Shown here: in pieces, positions 18,740 through 29,142 of the stretch | How positions within the stretch are numbered: position 1 is the first letter of the stretch | Layout of the letters: every line of letters starts with the position of its first letter | Origin: an uncultured Alphaproteobacteria bacterium | Lineage (GTDB): Bacteria > Pseudomonadota > Alphaproteobacteria > Geminicoccales > Geminicoccaceae | Assembly (NCBI GenBank): GCA_937926445.1 | Contig: CALBAK010000028.1 | Span: 1-64,000, forward strand | DNA: 64,000 bases | Direction of reading: 5' to 3' | Translations under genes and position numbers: made by a program | Notes under the pieces: generated by a model | What the model was told of the DNA's origin: nothing | What the model saw: only the letters and a program-made list of their open reading frames with translations | Database searches by the model: none

Positions 18740-19521
18740 TCAAAGGCATCGGACGGGCTCCGGAAGCGCGCTCTCCAGCAGGGTCGCGAGCCGGACCGTG
18801 GCCGCCGCGGCGTTCGTGAGTGTCTCGGCATGGCTCGGCGAGGTGGATGCGAGACCGGCGGCGAGGTTGGTCACGACCCCGAGACCGAGCACGCGCAACC
18901 CGCAGTTTCGGGCGGCGATCGCCTCCGGGACCATCGACATACCGACGAGGTCGACCCCGAGAAGCCGAAGCATGCGGATCTCCGCCGGGGTCTCGAAGCA
19001 CCGCCCCGTCCAGCCCGCGAGCCCAGCCTGCGCGAGCTCGATCCCGAGCCGGCGGCCGACGCGGCGAAGGACCGCGCGCAAGGCTGGGTCGTACAGGTCC
19101 ACGAGGTCGGGAAAGCGCGGGCCGATCCGCTCGTCGTTGGGCCCGATGAGCGGGTTGGTGTCATGAAAATTCAGATGATCCACGACGAGAGCGATGCTTC
19201 CCGGACCGATCTCCATCGCGAGCGAACCGACCGCGCTCGTCAGGATTACGGCCGAGGAGCCGAGCACGCTCGGCGAGTAGCCCTCGTAGAGATGGGGACG
19301 TCCCTGCAGGCATGCCACCGGAACACCGGCCAGTGTGCCGAGCCGCAGGCGGCCGCAGTGGCCCTCGACCGTCGGAACCGGAAAGCCCGGAAGCTCACGC
19401 GTATCGAGATCGACCAGAGGCTGGAGCCGCTCGGCGATGGCGCCGAGACCCGAGCCTAGTCGAGCCCGAAGACGGGGACGAAGCCCGGCGGGCGGGCGCG
19501 GACGAGGTCGATCGCCGGGGC
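18740..19521 (-). pseudogene. Purine nucleoside phosphorylase, frameshifted
   Basis: PunA/XapA-type enzyme that phosphorolyses inosine and guanosine. LGSGLGAIAERLQPLVDLDT and ELPGFPVPTVEGHCGRLRLG are clear. The N-terminal DLVRARPPGFVPVFGL lies in another frame and runs into TAG 19456, so a base has been lost there. After HLYEGYSPS about ten residues normally present are missing in frame. The NFTGTNPL substrate loop reads NFHDTNPL. The 5' boundary is approximate because the cytidine deaminase stop has also gone. Confidence 0.85.
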
Positions 19522-19542
19522 TCGAACGGGCGCCGGTCCGGA

Positions 19543-19922
19543 GTCCAGGCGAAACGCGACGGGCAGGAGCTCGCCCAGTGTCGTCGAGAGGAGGATCGCC
19601 CCGTCCGGTGCGGCGACGTGCACGGGAAGCGAGGCATCGACGAATTTCGCGAGCCGCCGAGGGCATACCCCGAAGGGCGTGCAGGGGGCGGACCTCCCGC
19701 CACGATCAACGCCTCGACGACCCGTCGCTCTCCCGCCGCGACGAGAGCCGCGAGTGCCGTCGCCTCGGCGCATTGGCCGAGCGGACAGGCCGCTTTCTCG
19801 ACATTGCAGCCGGCCACGATACGGCCGCTCGAGGCCCTCAACGCGGCCTCCACGGGAAAGCCGGAATAGGGCGCCCAGGCCCGCGTGCGGGCCGCCGACG
19901 CGGCGCCGAGGAGATCGTTCAT
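19543..19922 (-). pseudogene. cdd: Cytidine deaminase, frameshifted, zinc Cys lost
   Basis: Would deaminate cytidine and deoxycytidine. ATG 19922 overlaps the permease stop (ATGA) and reads MNDLLGAASAARTRAWAPYS. The first zinc motif, GQCAEATAL, is intact. An extra base in the C run (plus-strand G run 19684–19688) moves the second zinc motif out of frame, and there PCTPFGVCPRRLAKF has Phe where close relatives have a zinc-binding Cys. The stop after VAFRLD is missing, so the frame runs on into the phosphorylase remnant. The 3' boundary is approximate. Confidence 0.85.
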
Positions 19923-20893
19923 CGATCCCTCACATTGGGTCGACCGAGAGCCCTCGGGGCCACTGCGCGCCCGACGAACCCCGCGAGCAGAATCATCGTT
20001 AGAAGGTAAAGCACGGCTTGGATCGCCTGGGCCGGCATTGCGCCGACGAACGGCAGCGGCGTGCCTTAGAGGCGGACCTGCGACGCGTCCGCCGAGGCGA
20101 AGAGAAGGCACGCCAGGACCGCGGGAACTACGAGCCATTTGCCGAAGACGAGGGCTGCGAGCGCGAGGAACCCCTTGCCCGCGGTCATGTCTCGTATGAA
20201 GCCGGCATCCTGGGCGATCGAGAGACAGGCCCCGGCAAGGCCGCACAGGACGCCCGCCCCGAGGAGAGCACCGTAGCGGACCGCCTCGACCGATACGCCG
20301 GCGGTATCGACCGCTTCCTGGCTCTCGCCGACCGCGCGCAGGCGCAGGCCGAAGCGGGTTTTGACGACGACCCAGGCGATCGTCGGCACGGCGGCGACCG
20401 CAAGATAGGTCAGAAGATTATGGCCGCTCACGACCTCGGCATAAATCGGGCCGAGTACCGGCACGCCAGCGATGGACGCTACAGAGGGACGCTCGAGCGG
20501 CGCGAAGCGGGCGCTGCCGCTGGAGAGGGGTATCCGTCCCGCCTGCCCGAACCAGGCGTCGGCCAGAGTGGGTCCCAGGCCCGCCACGAAGATGTTGATC
20601 GCCAGCCCGCTCACGACCTGCTCACCCCGGTGGGTGATCGCAGCGAAGCCGTGGAGCACGGCGAGCACACAAGAAAAACCGATCCCCGCGATCAGTCCCA
20701 CCCAGGCGGAACCGCTCACCGCCGCGGCCGAGGCGGCGGCGAAAGCACCACCCAGCATCTTCCCTTCGAGGGCGATGTTCACGCCCCCGGCCCGCTCGGA
20801 AAGCAGCTTGGCGAGCGCGCAGAAGACGAGCGGCGTCGCCAGCCGTATCGTGCTGTCGGCCAGGAGCAGAGACTGCAGCCAGAGACCTTTCAT
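19919..20893 (-). pseudogene. Nucleoside ABC transporter permease 2, in-frame stop
   Basis: Second membrane subunit of a BMP-type (BmpABC/YufPQ-like) nucleoside importer. ATG 20893 begins MKGLWLQSLLLADSTIRLAT, followed by LSERAGGVNIALEGKMLGGA, a family hallmark. A TAA at 20066 interrupts SQVRL/GTPLPFVGAMPAQ, after which the frame continues to the natural TGA at 19919, which overlaps cdd. The lost tail is about 49 residues containing the last membrane segment. Confidence 0.87.
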
Positions 20894-21995
20894 CTCGGTG
20901 CCCGGCCGCCGGGCGAGCGAACAAGGTCTCGAGCGGCGTCCGGAACATGTTTTCGAGGACCCCGGCGAAAAGGATGAAGAGACCTTGAATGACCACGACC
21001 ATGTCACGAATGATCTTCGGCATGTCGAATCCGAGCTCGGAAACTCCTCGGTATAGGGCACCGAACAGGAGTGCCGCCAATACGATCCCGACCGGATGGT
21101 TGCGTCCCATGAGCGCCACAGCGATGCCGACGAAGCCGTATACACCCGTGAAGCCGAGAACGAGGCGATGCTGGCTGCCCAGGATCTCGTTGACGGCCAA
21201 CAGGCCGGCGAGTGCGCCCGAGAGGGTCATTGCGAGCATCGTCACTCTCGCGGGCGCGATGCCGGCGTAGATGGCGGCAGGCTCGCTGCGACCGACCACA
21301 CGGAGTTCGTAGCCCGGCCTGTTCTGCCAGACGAAAATCGCGAACCCGACACAGCAGGCGATTGCCAAAAGGAGCGAGAGGTTGACCGGTGAGCGGCCGA
21401 GGTCGATGACTAAAGGAGCGAGCAACGGGGTGAGCGGGGGTAACCAGTAGCTTTCGGCGAAGATATCGGTTTCCGGAATTTGTTGGCCGGGCTTGATGAG
21501 AACATTGACCACGAGGTAGGTCATGAGGGCAGAAGCAAGAAAATTCATCATAATGGTGGTGATGACGACATGGCTGCCGCGGCGGGCGAACAGCCATCCC
21601 GGGACCAGTGCCCATGCGCCAGCGAAAAGTGCGGCACCGGCCACGCCGGGCAAAACCGCGACCGGGCCGGGTAGATCGCCGAGGTTCAGTGCCACGAGCG
21701 TGAGGCCCAGGCCGCCGAGACAAGCTTGCCCCTCTCCCCCGATGTTGAAATGACCGGCATGGAAGGCGATCGCGACGGCGAGGCCCGTGAACACGAAGTT
21801 CGTGGCTTAGAAGAGCGTGTAACCGATCGCCTCGCCGTCACAGAATGCGCCGTAGACTAGAAGTGCCACGGCGGCGATCGGATCCTCGCCGATCAGCACC
21901 ACGACGAGCCCTGCGACCAGAAGTGCCGAGAGCAGATTGAAACCCGGCAACAGAGCGAGCTAGACCCACAGCAGAACGCCGCGTACGGTCCGCAT
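20890..21995 (-). pseudogene. Nucleoside ABC transporter permease 1, two stops and frameshift
   Basis: First permease of the BMP-type importer. The ancestral ATG is at 21995 (MRTVRGVLLWV). In-frame TAG at 21960 and TAA at 21807 (in a position suiting Tyr) interrupt the first membrane segments. Downstream FHAGHFNIGGEGQACLGGLG and GVYGFVGIAVALMGRNHPVG are well preserved. A base change in count near 20910 throws the last few codons out of frame before the original TGA that overlapped the next permease. Confidence 0.86.
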
Positions 21996-23544
21996 CAGGC
22001 CGCCTCCGCCGTGATTCCGGCCATCAAGAGGTCGATCCTTTGCGCTCGTGAGCCTCCTCGGCCGTCACCTCACCCACGATCCTGCCGTCGAACATGACAA
22101 GGATCCGGTCGGCGAGCGCCAGGATCTCGTCGAGCTCGACGGAGACCAGCAACAGGGCCTTGCCGTCGTCGCGCAAGGCCACGAGCCGCGAGTGGATGAA
22201 TTCGATAGCGCCGATGTCGACACCCCGGGTCGGCTGGCCGACGAGCAAGAGGTCCGGGTCGTGCTCGAGCTCGCGCGCGACCACGAGCTTCTGCTGGTTG
22301 CCGCCGGGGAAGGCGAACGCCGGCAGGGTCGGCACTCGCGGCCGGATGTCGTAACGCTCCAACCAGTCCGCACAAATAGCGTGGACATGCCGGCGCCGGA
22401 GCAGAAGGCGCCCACTGTAGGCCGGGCGGCGATGGTATCCGAGGATCGCATTCTCGGCCGCGGGCATGGCCGAGACCAATCCCATGCGAAGCCGGTCTTC
22501 GGGGACGTGCCCGAGCCCTGCGGGCCGCCCGTCGACCGACCGCTGCGACGCGCGCCCCGCGAGCCGAACTTCTCCGCGAGTTGGTGTTCAGATGCCGGCG
22601 ATCGCTTCGAGCAGCGCGCTCTGGCCGTTGCCGGCGACACCGGCGATACCGACGATCTCACCGGCCCGCACCTCGAAGGACACGGCTTTCACCCGCGGCA
22701 CGCCGCGGTCGTCCGTCACCTTCACCTCAAGATCACGCACCTCGAGGACGGTGCGTCCCGGCCGCGCCGCGCGTTTGTCGGGACGGAGTTGGACCCTTCG
22801 ACCGACCATGAGCTCGGCGAGTTCCTCGCGGCTCGTCTCCGCCGTCGCTCGCTGCGCCACCATTCGACCGCCGCGCATCACGCTGACCCGATCCGTCACC
22901 GCCATGATCTCGCGGAGCTTGTGGGTTATCAGGACGATCGTTCGCCCCTACGCCCGAAGGACCCGCAACATGCGGAAGAGCTCCTCGGCCTCCTGCGGGG
23001 TCAGCACGCCCGTAGGCGCGTCGAGAATCAGTATCCGCGCGCCCCGGCAGAGAACCTTGATGATCTCGACACGCTTCTGGAACCCGACGGGAAGATCTTC
23101 GATCCGAGCGTCGGCATCGACCTCGAGGCCTTACTCTCGCGCCAGTCGTCCGAGCTCCGCCCTCATCCGGCAGAGACCGCCGCGGAGTATTAGGCCGCCC
23201 TCGGCCCCCAACAAGACATTCTCCACCACCGTGAACGGGCCGACCAACACGAAATGTTGGTGGACCATGCCTATCCCGGTTCGTATCGCATCGACTGGCC
23301 GGGCGACGGAACAGGGCCACCCTTCGACCAGGACGGTACCGTCGTCCGCCTCGTAGTAGCCGTAAACGATGTTGATCAACGTGGTGTTGCTGGCACCGTT
23401 CTCGCCCAGGATGCCGTGGATCATGCCGGCTTCGACCACGAGATCGACCCGGTTGTTGGCGACGACGGGGTTGAACCGCTTCGAGATCCCGCGCAGTTCG
23501 ATGGCCGGTTCAGGCAAGAGGCGAGCCTGTCCGCGTGCACTCAC
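21995..23544 (-). pseudogene. Nucleoside ABC transporter ATPase, three stops
   Basis: Double-domain ATPase of the sugar/nucleoside importer type. GTG 23544 overlaps the binding-protein stop (GTGA). In-frame TAA 23131, TAG 22948 and TGA 22588 divide it, all in one frame, and a missing base near 22032 displaces the tail LLMAGITAEAA. Domain 1 has lost its catalytic residues: Walker A reads GENGASNTTL (Lys to Asn) and Walker B reads LILDAPTG (Glu to Ala). Domain 2 signature is FPGGNQQK instead of FSGGNQQK. This cannot be an active ATPase. Confidence 0.9.
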
Positions 23545-24524
23545 CTCTGAGTAGAATAATAATCTTTGACGACGAGACGCCCGGCGATGATTTCGGGGCG
23601 GGCGGCCTCGAGCTTCGCTACGATGTCGGGTTTCAGGACGCCCCGGTTGTGCCCGTCGAGGGCGTAGCCGACCCCGTCCTCCTTCAAGCCCAGATCCAAC
23701 CGCCCGGGCTTCCAGGACCCGGCACGCGCATCGCGGAAGGCGTTGTAGACGGCGACGTCGACCCGTTTGAGCATCGAGGTCAAATCGTTGCCGGGGTGGA
23801 GATAGTTCTGGTTGCTGTCGACGCCGATCGAGAGTTTGCCCTTGTCCTTGGCGGCCTGGAGGACGCCGATGCCTGTACCACCGGCGGCGGCATATACGAC
23901 ATCGGCACCACGATCGAACTGGCTGATGGCGAGCTCCGCGCTCTTTGCCGGGCGTTCCTAGCGGCCGGCGTCGTTCCAGTCATGTTGATGAAGAGCTCGG
24001 CCTTTGGATTGACGTACATGATGCCCTGCTCGTAGCCGAAGGCGAAGTTGCGAATGAGCGGAATGTCCATGCCACCGACGAACCCGACCTTTCCGGTCTT
24101 GCTCGCGATAGCGGCCGCCATGCCGACCAGGAAGCTCCCTTCGTACTCCTTGAAGATCACCGATTGAAAGTTCGGCAGATCGACGACGGCGTCGATGATC
24201 GTGCACTTGCTGTTCGGGTACTCGGCCGCGACCTTCTTGAGTGGCGTGCCGTTCTGGAAGCCGAGCACGACGATGATGTTGGCGCCACGCCGGGCCATCT
24301 GCTGCATGGCCTGCTCGCGCTGGGCCTCCTGTGTAACCTCGAACTCGAGATACTCGATGCCGGTCTCCTTCTTGAACCGCTTTGCGCCGTTGTAGGCGGC
24401 CTCGTTGAACGATTTGTCGAACTCGCCTTCCATGTCGAAGATGACCGCGGGTTGGCACCCTGCGCCGCGACCGATACGGCCGTAGCGAACAGCGCGAGGA
24501 CGAGTCCCCAAAGAACCGGATCAT
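23541..24524 (-). pseudogene. BMP-family nucleoside-binding protein, frameshifted
   Basis: Periplasmic binding protein of the importer. ATG 24524, behind GGAGGTCGG, starts MIRFFG. The signal peptide LVLALFATAVSVAAQGANP continues in the next frame (base missing in the run at 24506–24509). A second missing base at 24449–24451 restores AVIFDMEGEFDKSFNEAAYN in a third frame, and a third at about 23950 shifts ELAISQFDRGADVVYAAAGG. The mature ending VVKDYYSTQR is in frame at 23541. First gene of the operon. Confidence 0.88.
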
Positions 24525-24600
24525 CCCGACCTCCCTTCGGGTCGCACCCCGTTTCCTAAGACAGGGGCATCGAAGAGCAAGCCGACGCCGTCGCCACGGT

Positions 24601-26151
24601 TCACGGTGTGAAGTCGGAGGCGGCTTCGAAGCTCATCGGGCCGCGACGCCAACCCGGTACCGGTGGTCGGGCGGCCACGGGCGGCAGCCGGACCGGCTCG
24701 GCGAGCAGACAGCTGGCCACGGCGTCGAGACCGTCGTCGCGGCAGCGGCGTCCGGGACGCCATTCGCGCATCTCGTCGAGGAACGGGGAAAGGAGTACCT
24801 TCCTGTGAACGTGCAGCCTCCGGGCGGCGAGCAACGGATCGAACGCTTCGAGGATACGGCGTTCCTTGGAGAGGGAGCTCGCTCGCGAGAGCACGGTGCA
24901 CCCGACGCCGGACCGTTGCAGTTCCCGGCGAAGCAGGGTCGGTAGGAAGCCGCCGATGCCATTGGTCTCGACCGAGATGCACGGCAGGTGGTTGCGTGCG
25001 AGGAAGCGCACGACGGCGCGGCAGAGCCTCGTCGCGTCGTCTAATTCCGGGTCGGCGCCTTGACGTAGCACGAGATACTCGATCGCGTGCAGCCAGTAAT
25101 GACCCTGCGCGTCGACGAAAACGGCTGCGACGACGCTCGAGTCGCCGCGTTCCGGACGCCCGTAGGCCGGGTCCCATGCCGCGGCGGCAGAGATCATCCG
25201 CCTGTCGCCGATCCAAAGTTCCTCCCGCCCTTGAACAGAGACGACCGAGGCATCGAGGTCGTAGGGCAGTAGTCGATCGGGCTCGAGCCGCACGTCCTCC
25301 GGCCGGGTGGGAAGAAGTTGCATCTGGCTGCGAAATCTGGCTGGCCCTGCCTCGCTCAACAGCCGATCGACCGCCGCTGAAGGAAATCGCTCCTTCCAGC
25401 GCTGTTCCCCCGAGCGGCGAACGAGAGGCAAGGTGAGACGCGTAAATCCGGCCAGGAAAGGCTCGGACTCGTTGAGCTCTGGGCGCGGCGTCTCTGCGTA
25501 GATCGAGTGATAGCTGTGCGGCGTACCGATGTAGATCTGCAGACCTTCCGGTACCAGAACGAAATTGAGCTCACGCAGCCGGTCGCGCAGGAGCCGCCGC
25601 TTTTCTTCGGTACCGGCGGTGTTCGGCACCTCGACGTCGTCGCAGACCACGACATCGGCGCGGCAACCGGTGATGTTGCCGAGGATACCGCGCGCGAGCA
25701 GCGACGGATCGCGCGACACCCGACGACGCCGAACCGTGAGCCGATCGGCGGCCCAGTTTTCCGACCGCGGATCGAGCAAGCATGTGGTGAGGGGATGATG
25801 TTCCAGGATCCCGCGCACATTGCGCGTCATCTTGGTGGCGAGTGCTTGCTCGGCCGACAGCACGAGAATCCGGAGGTCCGGGTCACCGTACAACAGCCAC
25901 GCGCAATAGAGAGCTGCCAGAGTCGACTTCCCCGAGTCTCGGAACACGAGAAGAAGCAGACGACGATCGTTCGCTCGCCAACACTCGTCCAACCACTGAC
26001 ATATCTGGAGGTGAAGGAGCGGTGTCGAGCGCCCTTGGCTTCGGTTCCACATAAAGACGAACCGGGTGAAGTTGATATCTGGCAGTCCAGGAACCGCCGT
26101 ACCCGTGCTTCTCTGTTGGTGTTTGCGCAACGAATCTCGATCGGCGGCCAT
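24601..26151 (-). CDS. Phage terminase large subunit
   Basis: DNA-packaging motor of 516 residues. Walker A is LVFRDSGKST near residue 70, Walker B is ADVVVCDDVEV, and the nuclease domain shows its acidic triad in AAWDPAYGRPERGDSS, ISVETNGIGGF and CRDDGLDAVA. The start at ATG 26151 sits two bases after the preceding stop. No small terminase subunit was recognised in the cassette. Distal gene of the minus-strand structural operon, 76 bp from the decayed nucleoside operon. Open and undamaged. Confidence 0.9.
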   Translation of the reverse strand: MAADRDSLRKHQQRSTGTAVPGLPDINFTRFVFMWNRSQGRSTPLLHLQICQWLDECWRANDRRLLLLVFRDSGKSTLAALYCAWLLYGDPDLRILVLSAEQALATKMTRNVRGILEHHPLTTCLLDPRSENWAADRLTVRRRRVSRDPSLLARGILGNITGCRADVVVCDDVEVPNTAGTEEKRRLLRDRLRELNFVLVPEGLQIYIGTPHSYHSIYAETPRPELNESEPFLAGFTRLTLPLVRRSGEQRWKERFPSAAVDRLLSEAGPARFRSQMQLLPTRPEDVRLEPDRLLPYDLDASVVSVQGREELWIGDRRMISAAAAWDPAYGRPERGDSSVVAAVFVDAQGHYWLHAIEYLVLRQGADPELDDATRLCRAVVRFLARNHLPCISVETNGIGGFLPTLLRRELQRSGVGCTVLSRASSLSKERRILEAFDPLLAARRLHVHRKVLLSPFLDEMREWRPGRRCRDDGLDAVASCLLAEPVRLPPVAARPPVPGWRRGPMSFEAASDFTP

Positions 26152-26152
26152 T

Positions 26153-26590
26153 TCAGTCGAGCAGGCTGCGCCGGGAAGTGCCGAAGCCACGCAGCGCCCT
26201 CGAACCGAGCTCGGCCCACTGACCAGCACCGTCGAGGAGGCTGCGCCGGGTTCGAGCTTCGTAACGATCGCGGGTGGCAGCGATCCGCGCCCCGGTCTCT
26301 CGGCCCCGAGCCTCCTGCAGTGCCCGGCTCTCCTCCTCGAGGCCGCGCAGCACCGCATCGATCGACCCGCCGGAGCCGGAGATCCCCATGGCTCCCGCCC
26401 TGGCCCGCTCCTGGGCGAGCCTGCGCGCGAGGGCCGCCTGCTGGCGACGTTGCTCCTCCGCGTCGGCGAGCCGGATGCGGCGGATCTCCTGCCGACGCTG
26501 CTCGTCGAGCCGATCCTTCTCCTCCTCGCGCGCCTTCTGCGCGAGGGCGAGTTCGAGACCGAGTGTGGCGAGACTGCTAAGCGCACCCAT
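26153..26590 (-). CDS. Coiled-coil phage virion protein (internal protein-like)
   Basis: 145 residues. A hydrophobic N-terminus MGALSSLATLGLELALAQKA is followed by a long, highly charged coiled coil and a GAMGISGSGGSIDAVLRGL linker. The ending repeats RRSLLDGAGQ and RRSLLD. Position after the tail-tube gene resembles the small internal virion proteins of T7-like phages, but there is no specific motif. ATG 26590 overlaps the preceding stop (TGATG). Confidence 0.6.
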   Translation of the reverse strand: MGALSSLATLGLELALAQKAREEEKDRLDEQRRQEIRRIRLADAEEQRRQQAALARRLAQERARAGAMGISGSGGSIDAVLRGLEEESRALQEARGRETGARIAATRDRYEARTRRSLLDGAGQWAELGSRALRGFGTSRRSLLD

Positions 26591-28545
26591 CAGTCGTTCA
26601 CCTTCAGTTCGGTTTGTGCAGCGAGAAGGGAGAAAGGCGCGGCGGCATCGTCGCGAATGCGCCAGAGGAAGGCGTCGTAGCCCCGTCGCCAGCCGGTGGC
26701 GCGCACAGCATGGTCCCCGGAGAAGGTCGGCCCGTCCGGATTTGCAAGCGGCATGATCCGCTCGCCGTTGCCGGTGTCGAGAACGACCCGCCGACTGTCC
26801 GCCAGCCGAAGCGTCACTCGGATCGGACGATGCACCGCATCGAGAGCCACGCCCCTGGAGGCCACCGCACACGGCGCGGGCTCGATCTCGTGGGAATAGG
26901 GCACGCCCACCGCCAAGCGGGAAGCGGGTGCGGCGAGCTGCACCGTCTCCGTCGCAAGAGTTCCGCGAAACACCTCGCGGCCATCGGCCAGGGCCACGAC
27001 CGCGGCGCCGACGTGGCGAGCGAACCCGGCCCAGGTCGTCGTCGGAGAAGAGGCCTCCGCCTCCTCGACGTGATCGAGCCAGCAACCGTCGCTCAGCGTC
27101 TCAAGGAGGGTTCGGCCGCGCCATCGCACGAGCAGCAAGAGCCGGTCGCGGAGCGTGGCGATCGAAAGCGCCTCACCGGCGAACTCCTGGAGGCTCCAGG
27201 CGGCGACGTTCGCATTGCGATCTATGGTCACGGTCGCGACGCGCCCGTCCGCGCGGACGATCCACAAGATCCGCCGCATGCCGTCGAAGACCGCCTCGAT
27301 CGGATCGACTAGGAGGTGGCGAGACAAAGTGGCGATGTCGGCCGCCTGGTAGGCCTGCTCGACCTCGGTGTAGAGGAACTCGCGGAGCTCACGCCCGTTC
27401 GCCGAAACGAACAGCGTCGCTCCGTCCACGTCCACGGGGCGGACCCGCGGCGCGATCCTCGAGCCGATCCGCGTCTGTCGCTCGACCTGGGTGCCGCTCG
27501 GTGTTACCGGGAAGCCCTTGACGATCCATTCCCCGGCGGAGGTGAAGATCTGCAGGTTGCGGCCGGGCACGAGCCCGGTGACGACATGGCTGGTCTCGTC
27601 CGACAGCCTGAAGGCGATGGCCTCGTCGTCAAGACCGGTTCCCGGGTCGAAGTTCATCGGCTTTCCGGTGCGCGACATCCAGACCCAGTCCGGGAGGTCG
27701 CGCGAGCCTCCGATCACCATACGGTCCTGGTGAAAGCTGATCGAACGCGGCCAGCCGTGGACCGGATTGAAGGCCTCCTCCTGCCATCGAAGCGTCCAGG
27801 CGCTGTTCGGGAAATCGTCGTAGGTCTTGGCCAGCACCCGGTCGGGCGCTACGTAGTTGATGATTCGAACGTGCCGGCCGCCGATCCGCAACCAGACGCC
27901 GTAGTGGCCGGGCTCGAAAACCCTGTTCGCGGAGGCGCCCTCCGAGTGCCGGGCGTCGACGATCACGAAGTCGCCTGCGGAAGCCCCGGGTGGCGGATTC
28001 GTGCCGTCGCGACGAACCCGCAAGGCCGTGTCCGGCGGCGCGATCTTGGCGAAGGGCGCGAGCGGCCGGACCACTCCCGGCTCGACCTCGACCGTCTCGA
28101 ACTGCCAGAAGCGCAGTTCCCATCGGTCGCCGGTCGCGTCCGCCCCGCGCCGTCGCACGATCTCGACGCCCCGAACCTCGGGATGGACAAGGTACAGGCG
28201 ATCGCGGTATCGGGCCCAATCGAGTCCGCGCAGATGTGCGGCCGACCAAGGCGCCTCCAGATCCGCGACGATGGCGTCGTCGCGCAGTACGACGACACGG
28301 AAAGGTGCGAGGACAAGAAGGAAAGCGGCGTCGATGTCGTCGAAGGGCACGAGCCGCACGGCATCGGGCACCTCGGCGAGGATCCGCGTTCCCGGCCGAC
28401 GCCACACGCCGCCACCTGCCTGGACGAAGACGTTGCGCAGCCGGCGAGCGCCGTCCTCCTGCGCCCGCAGGTCGATCCGCCCGAGCATTAGAGGATCGAG
28501 CTCGCCCGTGGTGAAGCTGGTCTTGAGTAGCAGCTGGCGGGTCAT
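26590..28545 (-). CDS. Podovirus tail tubular protein B-like
   Basis: Large beta-rich protein of 651 residues resembling T7 gp12-type tail-tube/nozzle proteins. The N-terminus is typical (TSFTTGELDPLMLGRIDLRA then VQAGGGVWRRPGTRILAEV). The centre has GWPRSISFHQDRMVIGGSRD and VWMSRTGKPMNFDPGT, which recur in this family. It overlaps the gp11-like gene (ATGA) and the coiled-coil gene (TGATG). Intact over its whole length. Confidence 0.85.
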   Translation of the reverse strand: MTRQLLLKTSFTTGELDPLMLGRIDLRAQEDGARRLRNVFVQAGGGVWRRPGTRILAEVPDAVRLVPFDDIDAAFLLVLAPFRVVVLRDDAIVADLEAPWSAAHLRGLDWARYRDRLYLVHPEVRGVEIVRRRGADATGDRWELRFWQFETVEVEPGVVRPLAPFAKIAPPDTALRVRRDGTNPPPGASAGDFVIVDARHSEGASANRVFEPGHYGVWLRIGGRHVRIINYVAPDRVLAKTYDDFPNSAWTLRWQEEAFNPVHGWPRSISFHQDRMVIGGSRDLPDWVWMSRTGKPMNFDPGTGLDDEAIAFRLSDETSHVVTGLVPGRNLQIFTSAGEWIVKGFPVTPSGTQVERQTRIGSRIAPRVRPVDVDGATLFVSANGRELREFLYTEVEQAYQAADIATLSRHLLVDPIEAVFDGMRRILWIVRADGRVATVTIDRNANVAAWSLQEFAGEALSIATLRDRLLLLVRWRGRTLLETLSDGCWLDHVEEAEASSPTTTWAGFARHVGAAVVALADGREVFRGTLATETVQLAAPASRLAVGVPYSHEIEPAPCAVASRGVALDAVHRPIRVTLRLADSRRVVLDTGNGERIMPLANPDGPTFSGDHAVRATGWRRGYDAFLWRIRDDAAAPFSLLAAQTELKVND

Positions 28546-29114
28546 GCGAGGCGAGCCTGAAGCAGCGTGAAGTCTTCGACCCGCTGCGGGGTCGCCTGTT
28601 GGCTGTCGATCAGTTTCGCGAGCTTGAGCTCGCTCGCGGCGAGCCGCGACAAGACCTCGGCGCGTGCGGCGTTTTCGGTGAGCGGCAGGCAGAACTCGGC
28701 CGCGAGCCTCGCAACCAGCACAGGAACGAAGTACGGGGGGAATTCGGCCTCCGGCGGACGCCGCTGGTACGTCAACAGCACGCTGTCGGCGTCGGTGTGC
28801 AGCCGGCCGCCGAACACGCGATAGACGAGGCCGCGCCCGGTTCCGCCGCTTCCCGCCGAGATCGTGCGCAGGATGTCCGTCGGGAGCCGGAACGCGAACG
28901 CGAAGTCGCCCGCCGGCGGTTCCGGGTCCTTGTCGAGACGGGCATGGGCGAGGGTGAACGACCAGGGATGCGCCATCAGCGTCGCATCCCGAACGACCGG
29001 ATAGAGGCGCGCCGCGGTTTCCGCCTCGGCCGTCGGCTGGTCGAAGGAGGCGATCGGCCGCGCACCGAGCTTGGCGAGCGCCGCCGCGCAAAGGCTCACG
29101 TCGGTATGAGGCAT
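28542..29114 (-). CDS. Podovirus tail tubular protein A-like (gatekeeper)
   Basis: 190-residue protein of the T7 gp11 type that forms the adaptor below the portal. Clues are VSLCAAALAKLGARPIASFD at the N-terminus, HPWSFTLAHARLDKDP and FRLPTDILRTI in the middle, and the position directly upstream of a gp12-like gene. It overlaps that gene by four bases. Confidence 0.83.
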   Translation of the reverse strand: MPHTDVSLCAAALAKLGARPIASFDQPTAEAETAARLYPVVRDATLMAHPWSFTLAHARLDKDPEPPAGDFAFAFRLPTDILRTISAGSGGTGRGLVYRVFGGRLHTDADSVLLTYQRRPPEAEFPPYFVPVLVARLAAEFCLPLTENAARAEVLSRLAASELKLAKLIDSQQATPQRVEDFTLLQARLA

Positions 29115-29142
29115 GGCTTGCTCCGTTCGGCAGGGACGCGGC

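Noticed and set aside
16601-24524. All frameshifts being homopolymer sequencing errors
   Set aside because: Some indels are in homopolymers and could be errors, but lesions cluster in a few loci and come with nonsense changes, catalytic substitutions and duplications. Error alone does not fit, though single sites remain open.
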